A stretch of 42,226 nucleotides of DNA from Pseudonocardiaceae bacterium (GTDB lineage: Bacteria; Actinomycetota; Actinomycetes; Mycobacteriales; Pseudonocardiaceae), in NCBI GenBank assembly GCA_009379815.1, contig WHSY01000040.1, positions 1 through 42,226 on the forward strand. Direction: 5' to 3'. Each line of letters starts with the position of its first letter. The stretch's first letter is position 1. Under the pieces are notes generated by a model that was not told where the DNA came from, did not search any database, and saw only the letters and a list, made by a program, of their open reading frames with translations. Made by a program: the position numbers and the translations under genes. This document shows positions 16,104 to 27,974 of this stretch, piece by piece.

Positions 16104-17050
16104 TCGTCGACCTGCCCTCGACCAGCACCGCGTCGGTGAACCGCGCGCTGGTCGAACTGCGCGAGCGGGGCGGCGCCGTGGCACTCGGCCGGGTGCTCAC
16201 GCTGATCATCGTCACCGACGACGGCGAGCAGGCCGAGAACGCCATCGAGGCCGCGAACGCGGCCAGCCACGAGCACCCCTGCCGGGTGCTGGTGCTCGCC
16301 CGGGGGGCCAAGCGCGCCGCGGCCCGGCTCGACGCCCAGATCCGGGTCGGGGGCGATGCCGGCGCGTCCGAGGTGCTCGTGCTGCGGATGTACGGGCCGC
16401 TGGCCGACCAGGGCGCGAGCGTGGTGGTACCGCTGCTGCTGCCCGACGCCCCCGTGGTGGCGTGGTGGCCCGGAGCCGCCCCGAAGGTCCCCGCCGACGA
16501 CCCTGTCGGGAGGCTGGCACAGCGCCGGATCACCGACGCCGCCGCGCAGCGCAACCCCGGCCGCTCGCTGGATGCCACGCGGCGCTGCTACGCCGACGGA
16601 GACACCGACCTCGCCTGGACCCGCCTGACGCTGTGGCGGGGACTGCTCGCGGCCGCGCTGGACCACCCACCACACGAGGACGTCGACGCCGCGGAGGTCA
16701 CCGGCGCCGGCGACTCCCCGTCGACCGAGCTGCTCGCGGGCTGGCTGCGCTCGTGCCTGAACACCCGGGTTCGACGGGTCCACGCCGGTGCCGGCGGCGG
16801 GATCAGCTCGGTGGTACTCGAGCGCCCCTCCGGCCCGGTGAAGCTCGTCCGGCCGGACGGCCGGCTGGGCGTGCTGAGCCAGCCCGGACAGCCGGACCGT
16901 ACGGTGCCGTTGGCACGCCGGCCGGTGCGCGACTGCCTCGCCGAGGAACTGCGGCGGCTCGACCCCGACGAGATCTACGAGGCAGCATTGCACGCGCTGC
17001 CCGCGGTGATCGGCCGCGGCAGCACCTCCGGCAGAAAGGCACGCTCATGA
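16100..17050 (+). CDS. opcA: OpcA, glucose-6-phosphate dehydrogenase assembly protein
   Basis: A 316-residue OpcA family protein, needed for assembly or redox control of the G6PD encoded just upstream. It begins with the standard family start MIVDLPSTSTASVNRALVEL. Further marks are LTLIIVTDDGEQAENAIEAAN, VVPLLLPDAPVVAWWPG (residues 110-126) and the closing LDPDEIYEAALHALP. It is coupled to zwf through a 13-codon mini-cistron and to pgl by ATGA. It corresponds to Rv1446c. Confidence 0.93.
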   Translation: MIVDLPSTSTASVNRALVELRERGGAVALGRVLTLIIVTDDGEQAENAIEAANAASHEHPCRVLVLARGAKRAAARLDAQIRVGGDAGASEVLVLRMYGPLADQGASVVVPLLLPDAPVVAWWPGAAPKVPADDPVGRLAQRRITDAAAQRNPGRSLDATRRCYADGDTDLAWTRLTLWRGLLAAALDHPPHEDVDAAEVTGAGDSPSTELLAGWLRSCLNTRVRRVHAGAGGGISSVVLERPSGPVKLVRPDGRLGVLSQPGQPDRTVPLARRPVRDCLAEELRRLDPDEIYEAALHALPAVIGRGSTSGRKARS

Positions 17051-17826
17051 CGCCACCCGGCGTTGTCGTACATACCACGCCCGACCTGCTGGCCGCCGCG
17101 GTGGCGGCGCGCCTGGTGACACGGGTCGTGGACGCGCAGGCCGCTCGCGGGCAGGCCTCGATCGTGCTGACCGGGGGCGGCATCGGGATCGCCGTGCTGC
17201 GACAGCTGGCGGCGGCGCCGGCGGCCGGTGCCATCGACTGGTCACGGGTGGACCTGTACTGGGGTGACGAGCGGTTTCTGCCGACCGGGCACCCCGACCG
17301 CAACGAGACCCAGGCTCGCGAGGCGCTGCTCGACCATGTCAGGGTGCGTCCGGAGCGGGTGCACGTGATGGGGGCCTCGGACGGCGACTCGGGTGACGAC
17401 CCGGACATCGCGGCCCGCGACTACGCCAGACTGCTCGCCCGACACTCCCGGCCCGAGGACCACGGTGACATGCCCTCCTTCGACGTATGCCTACTCGGCA
17501 TCGGCGAGGAGGGCCACGTCGCCTCGATCTTCCCGAGCGCGCCCGCCGTCTACGAGACCGAGCGCACCGTGGTCGGGGTACGGGGCTGCCCGCAACCGCC
17601 ACCGCGGCGGGTGACACTGACCTTGCCGGCGATCCGCTTCGCCTCCCAGGTGTGGGTGGTCGCCGCCGGTGCGAGCAAGGCCGCCGCCGTGTCGATGGCG
17701 CTCGCCGGCGCGGGCGAGGTGCAGGTGCCCGCTGCGGGAGCCACCGGCCGTCGCCGCACGTTGTGGTTACTCGACCGCGCCGCCGCGACGAAGTTGCCCA
17801 AGGAGTTCACCCCACCCCGGGTCTGA
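17047..17826 (+). CDS. pgl: 6-phosphogluconolactonase
   Basis: A 259-residue DevB/NagB-like lactonase that hydrolyses 6-phosphogluconolactone made by Zwf. Visible marks are the glycine loop IVLTGGGIGIAVLRQL, the block VDLYWGDERFLPTGHPDRN near residues 67-85 and the active-site region LLGIGEEGHVASIFP (many members have GxDGHxAS). It starts at ATG 17047, overlapping the opcA stop. It is last in the operon and ends only nine bases from the stop of the convergent trpB2-like gene, so both terminators must lie within coding DNA. Confidence 0.92.
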   Translation: MTPPGVVVHTTPDLLAAAVAARLVTRVVDAQAARGQASIVLTGGGIGIAVLRQLAAAPAAGAIDWSRVDLYWGDERFLPTGHPDRNETQAREALLDHVRVRPERVHVMGASDGDSGDDPDIAARDYARLLARHSRPEDHGDMPSFDVCLLGIGEEGHVASIFPSAPAVYETERTVVGVRGCPQPPPRRVTLTLPAIRFASQVWVVAAGASKAAAVSMALAGAGEVQVPAAGATGRRRTLWLLDRAAATKLPKEFTPPRV

Positions 17827-17835
17827 CCGATGGGC

Positions 17836-19095
17836 TCAGGCGGACTCGTCGATCAGCCTGCCGTGCAGGTGGTCGTCGTAGGCGGACAGATCCAGGAAAC
17901 CGTGCCCGCTGTAGTTGAACAGGATCACCCGCTCCTCGCCGGTCTCCTTCGCCGCGAGCGCCTCGTCGATCACCGCGCGGACGGCGTGCGCCGCCTCCGG
18001 TGCGGACACCTTGCCCTCCGCGCGGGCGAACGCGACGGCAGCCTCGAAGACCTTGCCCTGCGGGTAGGCCGCCGCCTCCATCCGACCGTCGCGGACCAGC
18101 GCGGAGATCAGCGGGCTGTCCCCGTGGTAGCGCAGCCCACCGGCGTGGATGCTCGGCGGCACGAAGTCGTGCCCCAGCGTGTACATCGCCATCAGCGGGG
18201 TGAAACCGGCGACGTCGCCGAAGTCGTAGTCGAACCGGCCCTGGGTCAGCGTCGGGCACGAGGCGGGCTCGACGGCGAGCAGCCGCACGCCGGCGTCGGG
18301 CACGAACGGGAAGGCGATCCCGCCCAGGTTCGACCCGCCACCGCAGGAGGCGATCACGATGTCGGGTAGCCGCTCTCCTGCCAGCGTGAGCTGCTCGCGG
18401 GCCTCGAGCCCGATCACGGTCTGGTGCAGCAGCACGTGATTGAGCACCGAGCCCAGCGCGTAGTGGCTGTCCGCTCGGCCGGCGCAGTCGCGCACCGCGT
18501 CCGAGATCGCCGTGCCGAGTGAGCCCGGGTGGTCGGGCTCATCGATCGGTGACGGCACCACTGAGCCGCCCCAGGTCTCCATCATCACCCGCCGGTAGGG
18601 CTTCTGCTCGAAGCTGGCCCGCACCATGTAGACGGCGCATTCGAGGTCGAACTGCGCGCACGCGAACGCCAGCGCGGTGCCCCACTGACCGGCGCCGGTC
18701 TCGGTCGTCAGCCGGCGCACGCCGTCCCCGGCGTTGTAGAAGGCCTGCGGCACGGCGGTGTTGGGCTTGTGGCTGCCCGCAGGGGAGACCGACTCGTCCT
18801 TGAAGTAGATCCGTGCCGGCGTGCCCAGCGCCTTCTCGAGCCGGATGGCCCGGGCGAGCGGCGTCGGCCGCCAGAGCCGCAGGATGTCGAGCACCTCGCC
18901 GGGGACATCGATCCAGGGCGCGGTTGCCATCTCCTGCTCGATGAGCGGACCGGGGAACAGCGGTGCCAGGTCATCCGGCCCGACCGGCTCGCGGGTTGCC
19001 GGATGCAGCGGTGGCTGCACTGGGGTGGTCAGGTGCGGGGCGACGTTGAACCAGGCCGAAGGGATGCGCTCGGGTGGCAGCGTCCAGCGGGACAT
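17836..19095 (-). CDS. trpB2: TrpB2-type tryptophan synthase beta chain
   Basis: A 419-residue PLP enzyme of the TrpB2 group, which makes tryptophan from indole and serine, often without TrpA. The Schiff-base lysine is K110 in [28 protein letters not shown] and the phosphate loop [16 protein letters not shown] are present. The long N-terminus and [20 protein letters not shown] are typical of TrpB2 rather than TrpB1. No trpA, trpC or other trp gene is in the window, so it probably salvages indole or serves a side pathway (inference). ATG 19095 has GGAG six bases upstream. Its promoter lies in the loop of a long inverted repeat overlapping the rbpA 3' end. Confidence 0.88.
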   Translation of the reverse strand: MSRWTLPPERIPSAWFNVAPHLTTPVQPPLHPATREPVGPDDLAPLFPGPLIEQEMATAPWIDVPGEVLDILRLWRPTPLARAIRLEKALGTPARIYFKDESVSPAGSHKPNTAVPQAFYNAGDGVRRLTTETGAGQWGTALAFACAQFDLECAVYMVRASFEQKPYRRVMMETWGGSVVPSPIDEPDHPGSLGTAISDAVRDCAGRADSHYALGSVLNHVLLHQTVIGLEAREQLTLAGERLPDIVIASCGGGSNLGGIAFPFVPDAGVRLLAVEPASCPTLTQGRFDYDFGDVAGFTPLMAMYTLGHDFVPPSIHAGGLRYHGDSPLISALVRDGRMEAAAYPQGKVFEAAVAFARAEGKVSAPEAAHAVRAVIDEALAAKETGEERVILFNYSGHGFLDLSAYDDHLHGRLIDESA

Positions 19096-19107
19096 GACAT
19101 CTCCGGT

Positions 19108-19155
19108 ACTCGTGAGTGGTTGCGGGAGTTATAGCACCCGCCACCACTCACGAGT
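19108..19155. promoter_or_regulatory. long inverted repeat with a -10 box in its loop, between rbpA and trpB2
   Basis: Arms 19108-19126 and 19137-19155 pair at 18 of 19 positions (the first 13 perfectly), with a 10-base loop. On the minus strand the loop reads TGCTATAACT, an extended -10 element (TG-n-TATAAC). Transcription would start about seven bases on, inside the second arm, 20-odd bases before trpB2. The first arm contains the rbpA stop codon. The element may act as rbpA terminator, trpB2 operator, or both. Confidence 0.7.
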
Positions 19156-19492
19156 CCTCGCGGCGGGCCTCCAGCTTGGCCAGTGCCTCGGCGAGGATCG
19201 CCTCGCCGTCGGCGTCGGACCGGCGCTCCTTCACGTACGCCAGGTGCGTCTTGTAGGGCTCGGTGCGGGGTGCGGCAGGCGGCTGCTGGGAGTCCGTGCC
19301 GGCCGGGAAGCCACAACGCGGGCAGTCCCAGGTCTCCGGCACGTCGGCATCCACCGCGAAGGACACGATCGACTCGTGCCCCCTGGCGCACCAGTAGGGC
19401 ACCCGGTGGCGCGGTGCGGACTCCCCTCGCTCGGCCTCACCTATCGGACCTGCTCCGACCCGCGTGCCGCGGATCGCGTTGCCACTCACCAT
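19148..19492 (-). CDS. rbpA: RNA polymerase-binding protein RbpA
   Basis: A 114-residue RbpA. The protein binds the primary sigma factor and the RNA polymerase core and stabilises the open promoter complex; it is confined to actinobacteria. The N-terminal GNAIRGTRVGAGP is the basic N-terminal tail. The core beta-barrel follows with a zinc-type cysteine set, C38 and C59-x2-C62, and the C-terminal sigma-interaction helix is YKTHLAYVKERRSDADGEAILAEALAKL. The start is uncertain: ATG 19492 is preferred, GTG 19489 and GTG 19501 are possible. Its final codons form the first arm of a long inverted repeat. Confidence 0.88.
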   Translation of the reverse strand: MVSGNAIRGTRVGAGPIGEAERGESAPRHRVPYWCARGHESIVSFAVDADVPETWDCPRCGFPAGTDSQQPPAAPRTEPYKTHLAYVKERRSDADGEAILAEALAKLEARREDS

Positions 19493-19535
19493 GGACCTCA
19501 CACCCTCGCGCGGGCAGGCCGGAGCACCCGCACGG

Positions 19536-19769
19536 TCAGCCGATCTTGATAAGGAGCCCGATCCCCACGATGGAGATCACCCACACCGAGCCGACGAACA
19601 GCGTGATGCGATCCAGGTTCTTCTCCGCGACGCTGGAGCCGGACAGGCTGGACTGCATGCCACCGCCGAACAGTGTGGACAACCCACCGCCCCGGCCGCG
19701 GTGCAGCAGGATCAGCAGGATCAGCACGGCGCTGGTGACCAGCAGCACGATCTGCAGGAAGAGCCTCAT
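19536..19769 (-). CDS. secG: preprotein translocase subunit SecG
   Basis: A 77-residue SecG, the accessory membrane subunit of the SecYEG channel. Two hydrophobic helices are visible (residues 3-22 and about 55-74), separated by the Gly/Ser-rich loop RGRGGGLSTLFGGGMQSSLSGSS typical of the family. ATG 19769 is chosen because GAGGG lies four bases upstream; a GTG directly before it is too close. A -10 box (TAGCCT) at 19805-19800 suggests its own promoter after tpi. The place next to tpi matches Rv1440. Confidence 0.9.
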   Translation of the reverse strand: MRLFLQIVLLVTSAVLILLILLHRGRGGGLSTLFGGGMQSSLSGSSVAEKNLDRITLFVGSVWVISIVGIGLLIKIG

Positions 19770-19799
19770 CACACCCTCGTCGTCAGCGGGACAGCGCCG

Positions 19800-19805
19800 A
19801 GGCTA
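19800..19805 (-). promoter_or_regulatory. -10 box (TAGCCT) of secG
   Basis: It lies in the 54-base gap after tpi. Transcription would begin near 19793, giving a leader of about 24 bases with a GAGGG site. Confidence 0.4.
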
Positions 19806-19823
19806 CCCGCTCCCGATGCGCGG

Positions 19824-20609
19824 TCAGGGCAGCGGCCCCCCGGCCGCCAGCGCGCAGAGCTTGGCGAACTCGTCGGCATCGAGGCTGGCACCGCCTACCA
19901 GCACACCGTCGATGTCGGTCTGGGCCACCAGATCCGCGATGTTGTTCGACTTCACCGAGCCCCCGTAGAGGACCCGGACCGCCTCGGCCACATCGCTGCC
20001 GTACCGGTCGACCAGTGCCGCCCGCAGCGCTGCGCACACCTCCTGCGCGTCGGCGGCGGTGGCGACCCGACCGGTACCGATCGCCCACACCGGCTCGTAG
20101 GCCACGACCACGGCACCGGCTTGCTCCGCGGACAGGCCTTCCAGCGCGGCCACCAGCTGCCCGCTGCAGTGCTCGACGTGCCCACCGGCCTCACGGACCT
20201 CGAGGCCCTCCCCCACGCACAGGATCGGCACCAGATCGTGGCGCAACGCGGCCCGCACCTTGCCGGCCACCAGGGCGTCGTCCTCGCGGTGGTGCTCGCG
20301 CCGCTCGGAATGCCCGACGACGACGTAGCTGCAGCCGAGCTTGGCCAGCATCGCACCGGAGACCTCGCCGGTGAAGGCACCCGAGTCCGCTCCGGACAGG
20401 TCCTGCGCCCCGTAGCGCACCAGCAGCTTGTCCCCGGCCACCAGGGTCTGCACGCTGCGCAGGTCGGTGAACGGCGGCAGCACGGCGACCTCGACCGCGT
20501 CGAAGTACTTCTGCGGCAAGGCGAACGCGAGCTTCTGCACCAGGGCGATGGCCTCGAGGTGGTGCAGGTTCATCTTCCAGTTGCCCGCGATCAGTGGCTG
20601 GCGTGGCAT
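19824..20609 (-). CDS. tpiA: triosephosphate isomerase
   Basis: A 261-residue TIM-barrel enzyme interconverting dihydroxyacetone phosphate and glyceraldehyde 3-phosphate. All active-site residues are seen: N10 and K12 in AGNWKMN, H100 in [10 protein letters not shown], and E172 in [10 protein letters not shown]. Phosphate-binding loops [11 protein letters not shown] and [12 protein letters not shown] are also intact. The ATG (20609) directly follows the pgk stop without a spacer, so it is coupled to pgk. It is last of gap-pgk-tpi. Confidence 0.96.
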   Translation of the reverse strand: MPRQPLIAGNWKMNLHHLEAIALVQKLAFALPQKYFDAVEVAVLPPFTDLRSVQTLVAGDKLLVRYGAQDLSGADSGAFTGEVSGAMLAKLGCSYVVVGHSERREHHREDDALVAGKVRAALRHDLVPILCVGEGLEVREAGGHVEHCSGQLVAALEGLSAEQAGAVVVAYEPVWAIGTGRVATAADAQEVCAALRAALVDRYGSDVAEAVRVLYGGSVKSNNIADLVAQTDIDGVLVGGASLDADEFAKLCALAAGGPLP

Positions 20610-22915
<2,306 letters not shown>

Positions 22916-22997
22916 TCACCTCCCCCGGCCGGCCACCCGATCTCCCCCGCCCGCTCACCCACCGGACGTCCTCGCCGGCCTGGGCTCCTTCCCGCCG

Positions 22998-23978
22998 CTA
23001 CTGATCGAGCATGTCGGCGGTGACCGCGGAATCGGTGTCGGGCAGGCCCGTGTCCTTGGCCCGCTTGTCGGCCATCGCGAGCAGCCGCCGAATCCGCCCC
23101 GCCACCGCGTCCTTGGTCATCTGCGGCTCGGCGAGCTGGCCCAGTTCCTCCAGGGAGGCCTGCCGGTTCTCCAACCGCAGCCGCCCCGCGGTCAGCAGGT
23201 GCTCCGGGACGTCGTCGCCCAGCAGATCCAGGGCACGCTGCACCCGGGCGGCCGAGGCGACGGCGGCGCGGGCGGAACGGCGCAGGTTCGCGTCGTCGAA
23301 GTTGGCCAGCCGGTTGGCGGTGGCACGGACCTCGCGGCGCATCCGCCGCTCCTCCCAGGCCATCACCGAGTCGTGAGCCCCGAGCCGGGTGAGCAGGGCG
23401 CCGATGGCGTCGCCGTCGCGGACGACCACCCGGTCGGCGCCCCGCACCTCGCGCGCCTTGGCCTGGATGCCGAGCCGCCGTGCGGCGCCGACGAGCGCGA
23501 GGGCGGCCTCCGGGCCGGGGCAGGTGACCTCCAGAGCCGAGGAGCGTCCCGGCTCGGTGAGGGAGCCGTGGGCCAGGAAGGCGCCGCGCCAGGCGGCTTC
23601 GGCGTCGCAGAGCCCGCCGGAGACGACCTGGGGCGGCAGCCCCCGCACCGGACGTCCCCGAAGGTCCAGCAGGCCGGTCTGGCGGGCGAGACCCTCACCG
23701 TCGCGCACCACCCGCACCACGTAGCGGCTGCCCTTGCGCAGCCCACCGGATGTGATGAGATGCACATCGGAGGTGTGGCCGAAGAGCTCGTGCACCTCCT
23801 TGCGGAGCCGGCGCGCCGTCGAGCCGGTGTCGAGCTCGGCTTCGACGATCACGCGGCCCGCGATGATGTGCAACCCGCCCGCGAACCGCAGCAGGGCCGA
23901 GACCTCGGAGCGACGGCAGCAGGGCTTGGTCACCGGCAGGCGACTCAGCTCATCCTTGACCGCAGCAGTCATGGCCAC
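22998..23978 (-). CDS. whiA: WhiA sporulation/cell-division regulator
   Basis: A 326-residue WhiA, a DNA-binding protein with a LAGLIDADG-like N-terminal domain and a C-terminal helix-turn-helix; in Streptomyces it works with WhiB to switch on sporulation septation. Family marks are [15 protein letters not shown] near residue 30, [22 protein letters not shown] in the middle, [18 protein letters not shown], and the DNA-binding end [19 protein letters not shown]. The start is either GTG 23978 ([11 protein letters not shown], as in relatives) or ATG 23972, which overlaps the yvcK stop (ATGA). It is fourth of uvrC-rapZ-yvcK-whiA (Rv1420-Rv1423 order). Confidence 0.93.
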   Translation of the reverse strand: MAMTAAVKDELSRLPVTKPCCRRSEVSALLRFAGGLHIIAGRVIVEAELDTGSTARRLRKEVHELFGHTSDVHLITSGGLRKGSRYVVRVVRDGEGLARQTGLLDLRGRPVRGLPPQVVSGGLCDAEAAWRGAFLAHGSLTEPGRSSALEVTCPGPEAALALVGAARRLGIQAKAREVRGADRVVVRDGDAIGALLTRLGAHDSVMAWEERRMRREVRATANRLANFDDANLRRSARAAVASAARVQRALDLLGDDVPEHLLTAGRLRLENRQASLEELGQLAEPQMTKDAVAGRIRRLLAMADKRAKDTGLPDTDSAVTADMLDQ

Positions 23979-25027
23979 CGGTGCTCCTCCTCTCCCTCGC
24001 GCTCGCGCGACCCGGGTGCGCCGTCGGCGCCGCGTCCCCCTGCAGAATCGGCCGACCGGCCCGGTCCCGAATCCAGTATCCGGTGCAGGGCCGCGGCCAG
24101 CGCGATCGGATCGTGCCGGTCCGAGGCTGGTCCGGCCGCGACCCGGTCAAGGTACGCGTGGCCGCCGAGTTCTGCCGCGTGGCGATGCAGCCCGCCCGGC
24201 GCGGTCACCGCTTCGGTGTCGGCGAGCACGGCGTCGACGGTGAAGCCGGCCGGTGCATGCTCGGCGAGGACCTGCAGGTGCTGCTGCGGGGAGAAGCCGG
24301 CGGTCTCGCCCGGCTGCGGTGCCAGATTGAGCACGACGGCCTTACGCGCCGCGGTACCGGCCAGCGCGCAGGCCAGCTCGGGCACGAGCAGGTGAGGCAG
24401 CACGCTGGTGAACCACGATCCGGGGCCGAGCACGACGAGGTCGGCCTCCCGCACGGCCGTGACCGCCTCGTCACAGGCGCGGGGCCGGTGTGGCCACAGC
24501 CGCACCCGGTGTACCCGTCCCGGGGTGGTGGCGACGGCGACCTGGCCGCGGATGCGATGCAGCTCGTCCGGGTCGCTGTTGTCCAGCCCCGAGACGTCCG
24601 CCTCGATCTCGAGCGGCTCGGCGGCCATCGGCAGCACCCGTCCGCGCACGCCGAGCAGCCGGCAGGCCTCGTCGAGCACCGCGACCGGATCGCCCATCAC
24701 CTCCAGCAACCCGGCGAGCACCAGGTTGCCGACCGCGTGACCGGCCAGCGCGCCGTTGCCCTGGAAACGGTGCTGGAAGACCTCGCGCCAGCGCACTCCC
24801 CCGTCGTCGGCTCCCGCCAGCGCGGCCAGCGCCATCCTGAGATCGCCCGGCGGGAGCACGCCGAGCTCCCGGCGCAGCCGGCCGGAGGAGCCGCCGTCGT
24901 CGGCGACGGTGACCACTGCGGTCACGTCGTCGGTGAGCTCTCGCAGTGCCAACAACGTGGCGTAGAGGCCGTGGCCACCGCCGAGCGCGACGGCGCGGAT
25001 CCCCGACGGGCGCGGCTGCTCACTCAA
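23969..25027 (-). CDS. yvcK: YvcK/CofD-like gluconeogenesis factor
   Basis: A 352-residue member of the YvcK (CofD-like) family. YvcK binds UDP-sugars and is needed for cell-wall integrity and growth on gluconeogenic carbon. Visible are [16 protein letters not shown] (residues 14-29), [33 protein letters not shown], and [19 protein letters not shown]. The start is TTG 25027, which overlaps the rapZ stop (TTGA); no ATG or GTG in frame gives the full N-terminus. The last 45 residues are charged and variable. Confidence 0.9.
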   Translation of the reverse strand: MSEQPRPSGIRAVALGGGHGLYATLLALRELTDDVTAVVTVADDGGSSGRLRRELGVLPPGDLRMALAALAGADDGGVRWREVFQHRFQGNGALAGHAVGNLVLAGLLEVMGDPVAVLDEACRLLGVRGRVLPMAAEPLEIEADVSGLDNSDPDELHRIRGQVAVATTPGRVHRVRLWPHRPRACDEAVTAVREADLVVLGPGSWFTSVLPHLLVPELACALAGTAARKAVVLNLAPQPGETAGFSPQQHLQVLAEHAPAGFTVDAVLADTEAVTAPGGLHRHAAELGGHAYLDRVAAGPASDRHDPIALAAALHRILDSGPGRSADSAGGRGADGAPGSREREGEEEHRWP

Positions 25028-25935
25028 TCGCGCCCCACGTCCCGATGGACGACCTTCACCGTGGTGCCCTCCTCCTCACCCAACCGGGCCGCCAGGGCCT
25101 CCGAGATCGCCACGCTGCGGTGCTTGCCGCCGGTACAGCCCACGGCGAGCGTGAGGTAGCGCTTGCCCTCGCGCCGGTACCCGCCACCGATGAGCCGTAG
25201 CAGGTCGTGGTAGCGCTCGAGGAACTCCGCCGCGCCTTCCTGCGACAGCACGTAGTTGCGCACGTCGGGGTCGGTGCCGGCAAGGTCACGCAGCTCCGGG
25301 ATCCAGAAGGGGTTGGGCAGGAAGCGCACGTCGACGACCAGGTCGGCGTCCATCGGCAGGCCGTACTTGTACCCGAAGGACAGCACGGTGATCCGGGTCC
25401 GCGCCGCGGCCTCGCTGCCGAAGGCGCTCTCGATCTTCGCGCGGAGCTGGTGCACCGACAGGCCCGTGGTGTCCAGCGTCAGGTCTGCCTCGTCTCGCAG
25501 CGGTGCGAGCAGCGCCCGCTCGGCCGCGATGCCGTCGGCCAACCGCCCGTCCCCCTGCAGCGGGTGGCTGCGCCGGACCTGCTCGAACCGCCGGATCAGC
25601 TCCGCGTCGGTGGCTTCCAGGAAGAGCACCTTCGGGCGGTAACCGCGCGCATCGAGATCCTTGATCACGGCGGCCAGGTCGTCGGTGAACGCCCGGCTGC
25701 GCACGTCCATCACCACCGCCACCCGGGTCACCACCCCTTGCGACCGGGCACCCAGCTCGACCATGGTGGCGATCAACTCGGGCGGCAGGTTGTCCACCAC
25801 GAACCACCCGAGATCCTCGAGCACCTTGGCGGCGGTGCTGCGGCCGGCTCCGGACAGCCCGGAGACCACCGCCACCTCGATGCCGCCACCCGAGTCCTGC
25901 TCGCCGACCCGCTCGGCGGCGCTGCGTCCGGTCAC
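25024..25935 (-). CDS. rapZ: RapZ (YvcJ) P-loop nucleotide-binding protein
   Basis: A 303-residue RapZ family protein. It has an N-terminal P-loop domain ([21 protein letters not shown], with the loop at residues 26-34) and a C-terminal domain with [25 protein letters not shown] and the conserved [10 protein letters not shown]. In E. coli RapZ controls glmZ sRNA decay; in actinobacteria its role is unsettled. It starts at GTG 25935 overlapping the uvrC stop (GTGA) and ends overlapping the yvcK start. The trio rapZ-yvcK-whiA is conserved throughout Gram-positive bacteria. Confidence 0.92.
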   Translation of the reverse strand: MTGRSAAERVGEQDSGGGIEVAVVSGLSGAGRSTAAKVLEDLGWFVVDNLPPELIATMVELGARSQGVVTRVAVVMDVRSRAFTDDLAAVIKDLDARGYRPKVLFLEATDAELIRRFEQVRRSHPLQGDGRLADGIAAERALLAPLRDEADLTLDTTGLSVHQLRAKIESAFGSEAAARTRITVLSFGYKYGLPMDADLVVDVRFLPNPFWIPELRDLAGTDPDVRNYVLSQEGAAEFLERYHDLLRLIGGGYRREGKRYLTLAVGCTGGKHRSVAISEALAARLGEEEGTTVKVVHRDVGRD

Positions 25936-27920
25936 GATTTCTCCCCTTCTCCGGCATCCGCCGGCCGCAGCGCCGCGGATACCGCTTCCGCGGTGCGGCG
26001 CCCCACCCCCGGGACCTCCGTGATCTCCTCGACGCTGGCCCGCCGCAACCGACGCAGCGACCCGAAGTGCTTGAGCAGCGCGGCGCGCCGGGCCTCCCCG
26101 AGCCCCGCGACGCCGTCCAACGCGGAGGTGGTCATGCGCTTCGACCGCTTCTGCCGGTGATAGCTGAGCGCGAAGCGGTGCGCCTCGTCACGGACCCGCT
26201 GCAGCAGGTAGAGCGCCTCGCTGGTGCGCGGCAGGATCATCGGGTCGGCGTCACCCGGCAACCACACCTCCTCCAGCCGTTTCGCCAGCCCGGCGACCGC
26301 GACGTCGCCGACGCCGAGCGCGGTCACCGCGTCGGCGGCAGCGGCCACCTGCGGGGCTCCGCCGTCGACGACGAGCAGGTTCGGCGGGTAGGCGAAGCGC
26401 CGCGGCCGGCCGGTCTCGGGGTCGATCCCCGGGTGGTCGCCGTTGTCGGCAGCGGTCTCGGTGCCATCGGCTCGACCCTGCGAGCAGGTCTCGCTCAGGT
26501 ACCGGGCGAAGCGGCGGCGGACCACCTCGGCGATGCTCGCGACATCGTCCGAGCGCCCGTCGCCCGCGGCATCCTTGATCGCGAACCGACGGTACTCCGA
26601 CTTGCGGGCCAGCCCGTCCTCGAAGACCACCAGCGAGGCCACCACGTCGCTGCCCTGCACGTGGCTGACGTCGATGCACTCGATGCGCAACGGAGCGGTG
26701 TCCAGACCGAGGTAGTCCTGGATCTCCTGCAGCGCCGCCGACCGTGCGGTCAGATCACTCGCGCGCCGCAGCTTGTGCTGGGCGAACGCCTCGGCGGCGT
26801 TGCGCGCGACGGTGTCGGCCAGCGTCTTCTTGTCGCCGCGCTGTGGCACCCGCAGCGTCACCCGGGAGCCGCGCAGCGTCGAGAGCCACTCGGCCAGCGC
26901 GTCGCAGTCGGTGGGCAGCTCGGGGACCAGCACCTCGCGGGGAACCGGCTGGGTGGCGTCGTCGGCCGCCCCCGACAGTTCCGCCTGCTCGCCGTAGAAC
27001 TGGGACAGGAACTGCTCGACGAGGCCGGACGTGCCGGTCTCCTCCACCTTCTCGATCACCCAGCCGCGCTGCCCACGGACCCGCCCGCTGCGAACGTGGA
27101 AGACCTGTACGGCGGCCTCGAGCTCGTCCTGCGCGAAGGCGATGACGTCGGCGTCGGTGCCGTCGCCGAGCACGACGGCCTGCTTCTCCATCGCCCGGCG
27201 AAGCGCCCCCAGGTCGTCTCGCAGCCGGGCGGCGCGCTCGAAGTCCAGTTCCTCGGAAGCGTGCTGCATCGCCTGCTCGAGGCGGCGGACCATCGCGTCG
27301 GTGCGACCGGACAGGAAGTCGCAGAAGTCCTCGACGATCCGCCGGTGCTCCGCGGCGGTGACATCGCCGACGCACGGCGCCGAGCACTTGTCGATGTAGC
27401 CGAGCAGGCAGGGCCGCCCGATCTGGCCGTGCCGTTTGAACACGCCGTTCGAGCAGACCCGGGCGGGAAAGACGCGGGTCAGCAGGTCCAGCGTCTCCCG
27501 GATCGCCCAGGCATGGGCGTAGGGGCCGAAGTAGCGCACCCCCTTGCGCCTCGGTCCCCGATAGACGTGCAGCCGCGGGTACTCCTCGTTGAGCGTGACC
27601 GCCAGCACCGGGTAGCTCTTGTCGTCACGGTAGCGGACGTTGAACCGCGGGTCGTACTCCTTGATCCAGTTGTACTCGAGCTGCAGCGCCTCGACCTCGG
27701 TGGCCACGACGGTCCACTCCACGCCGGCGGCGGTGGTGACCATCTGCCGCGTCCGCGGGTGCAGCCCGGCGAGGTCGGCGAAGTAGGAGTTCAGCCTGCT
27801 GCGCAGGCTTTTCGCCTTGCCGACGTAGATCACCCGGCGGTGCGGGTCACGGAACCGGTACACCCCGGGCGCATCCGGCACGGTGCCGGGCGCCGGACGG
27901 TACGTCGACGGGTCGGCCAT
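25932..27920 (-). CDS. uvrC: excinuclease ABC subunit C
   Basis: A 662-residue UvrC, making both incisions in nucleotide excision repair. The N-terminal GIY-YIG domain starts at [19 protein letters not shown] (18-36). The Cys-rich segment ([13 protein letters not shown]) and a UVR domain near residues 205-240 ([26 protein letters not shown]) follow. The RNase H-like endonuclease half has [12 protein letters not shown] and [12 protein letters not shown], and the end is a helix-hairpin-helix pair ([20 protein letters not shown]). ATG 27920 lies nine bases after a TAGGCT box. It is the first gene of the rapZ-yvcK-whiA operon. Confidence 0.96.
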   Translation of the reverse strand: MADPSTYRPAPGTVPDAPGVYRFRDPHRRVIYVGKAKSLRSRLNSYFADLAGLHPRTRQMVTTAAGVEWTVVATEVEALQLEYNWIKEYDPRFNVRYRDDKSYPVLAVTLNEEYPRLHVYRGPRRKGVRYFGPYAHAWAIRETLDLLTRVFPARVCSNGVFKRHGQIGRPCLLGYIDKCSAPCVGDVTAAEHRRIVEDFCDFLSGRTDAMVRRLEQAMQHASEELDFERAARLRDDLGALRRAMEKQAVVLGDGTDADVIAFAQDELEAAVQVFHVRSGRVRGQRGWVIEKVEETGTSGLVEQFLSQFYGEQAELSGAADDATQPVPREVLVPELPTDCDALAEWLSTLRGSRVTLRVPQRGDKKTLADTVARNAAEAFAQHKLRRASDLTARSAALQEIQDYLGLDTAPLRIECIDVSHVQGSDVVASLVVFEDGLARKSEYRRFAIKDAAGDGRSDDVASIAEVVRRRFARYLSETCSQGRADGTETAADNGDHPGIDPETGRPRRFAYPPNLLVVDGGAPQVAAAADAVTALGVGDVAVAGLAKRLEEVWLPGDADPMILPRTSEALYLLQRVRDEAHRFALSYHRQKRSKRMTTSALDGVAGLGEARRAALLKHFGSLRRLRRASVEEITEVPGVGRRTAEAVSAALRPADAGEGEKS

Positions 27921-27929
27921 GATGGTTCC

Positions 27930-27935
27930 AGCCTA
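27930..27935 (-). promoter_or_regulatory. -10 box (TAGGCT) of the uvrC operon
   Basis: CATAGGCTGG ends nine bases before the uvrC ATG. Any leader is only two or three bases. The same CATAGGCT stands before the ABC transporter gene at 2720. Confidence 0.5.
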
Positions 27936-27974
27936 TGCGGGTCCGGTCACGATCGGGGCCTGCCCGGGTGTCGG

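Noticed and set aside
14692-16578. A 628-codon minus frame opposite zwf and opcA
   Set aside because: Low-complexity, basic and Gly/His-rich translation without domain motifs; it is a shadow of the coding strand.
19108-19155. CIRCE element (HrcA operator)
   Set aside because: CIRCE has TTAGCACTC arms and a 9-base spacer. The arms here are ACTCGTGAGTGG, and the neighbouring genes are not chaperones.
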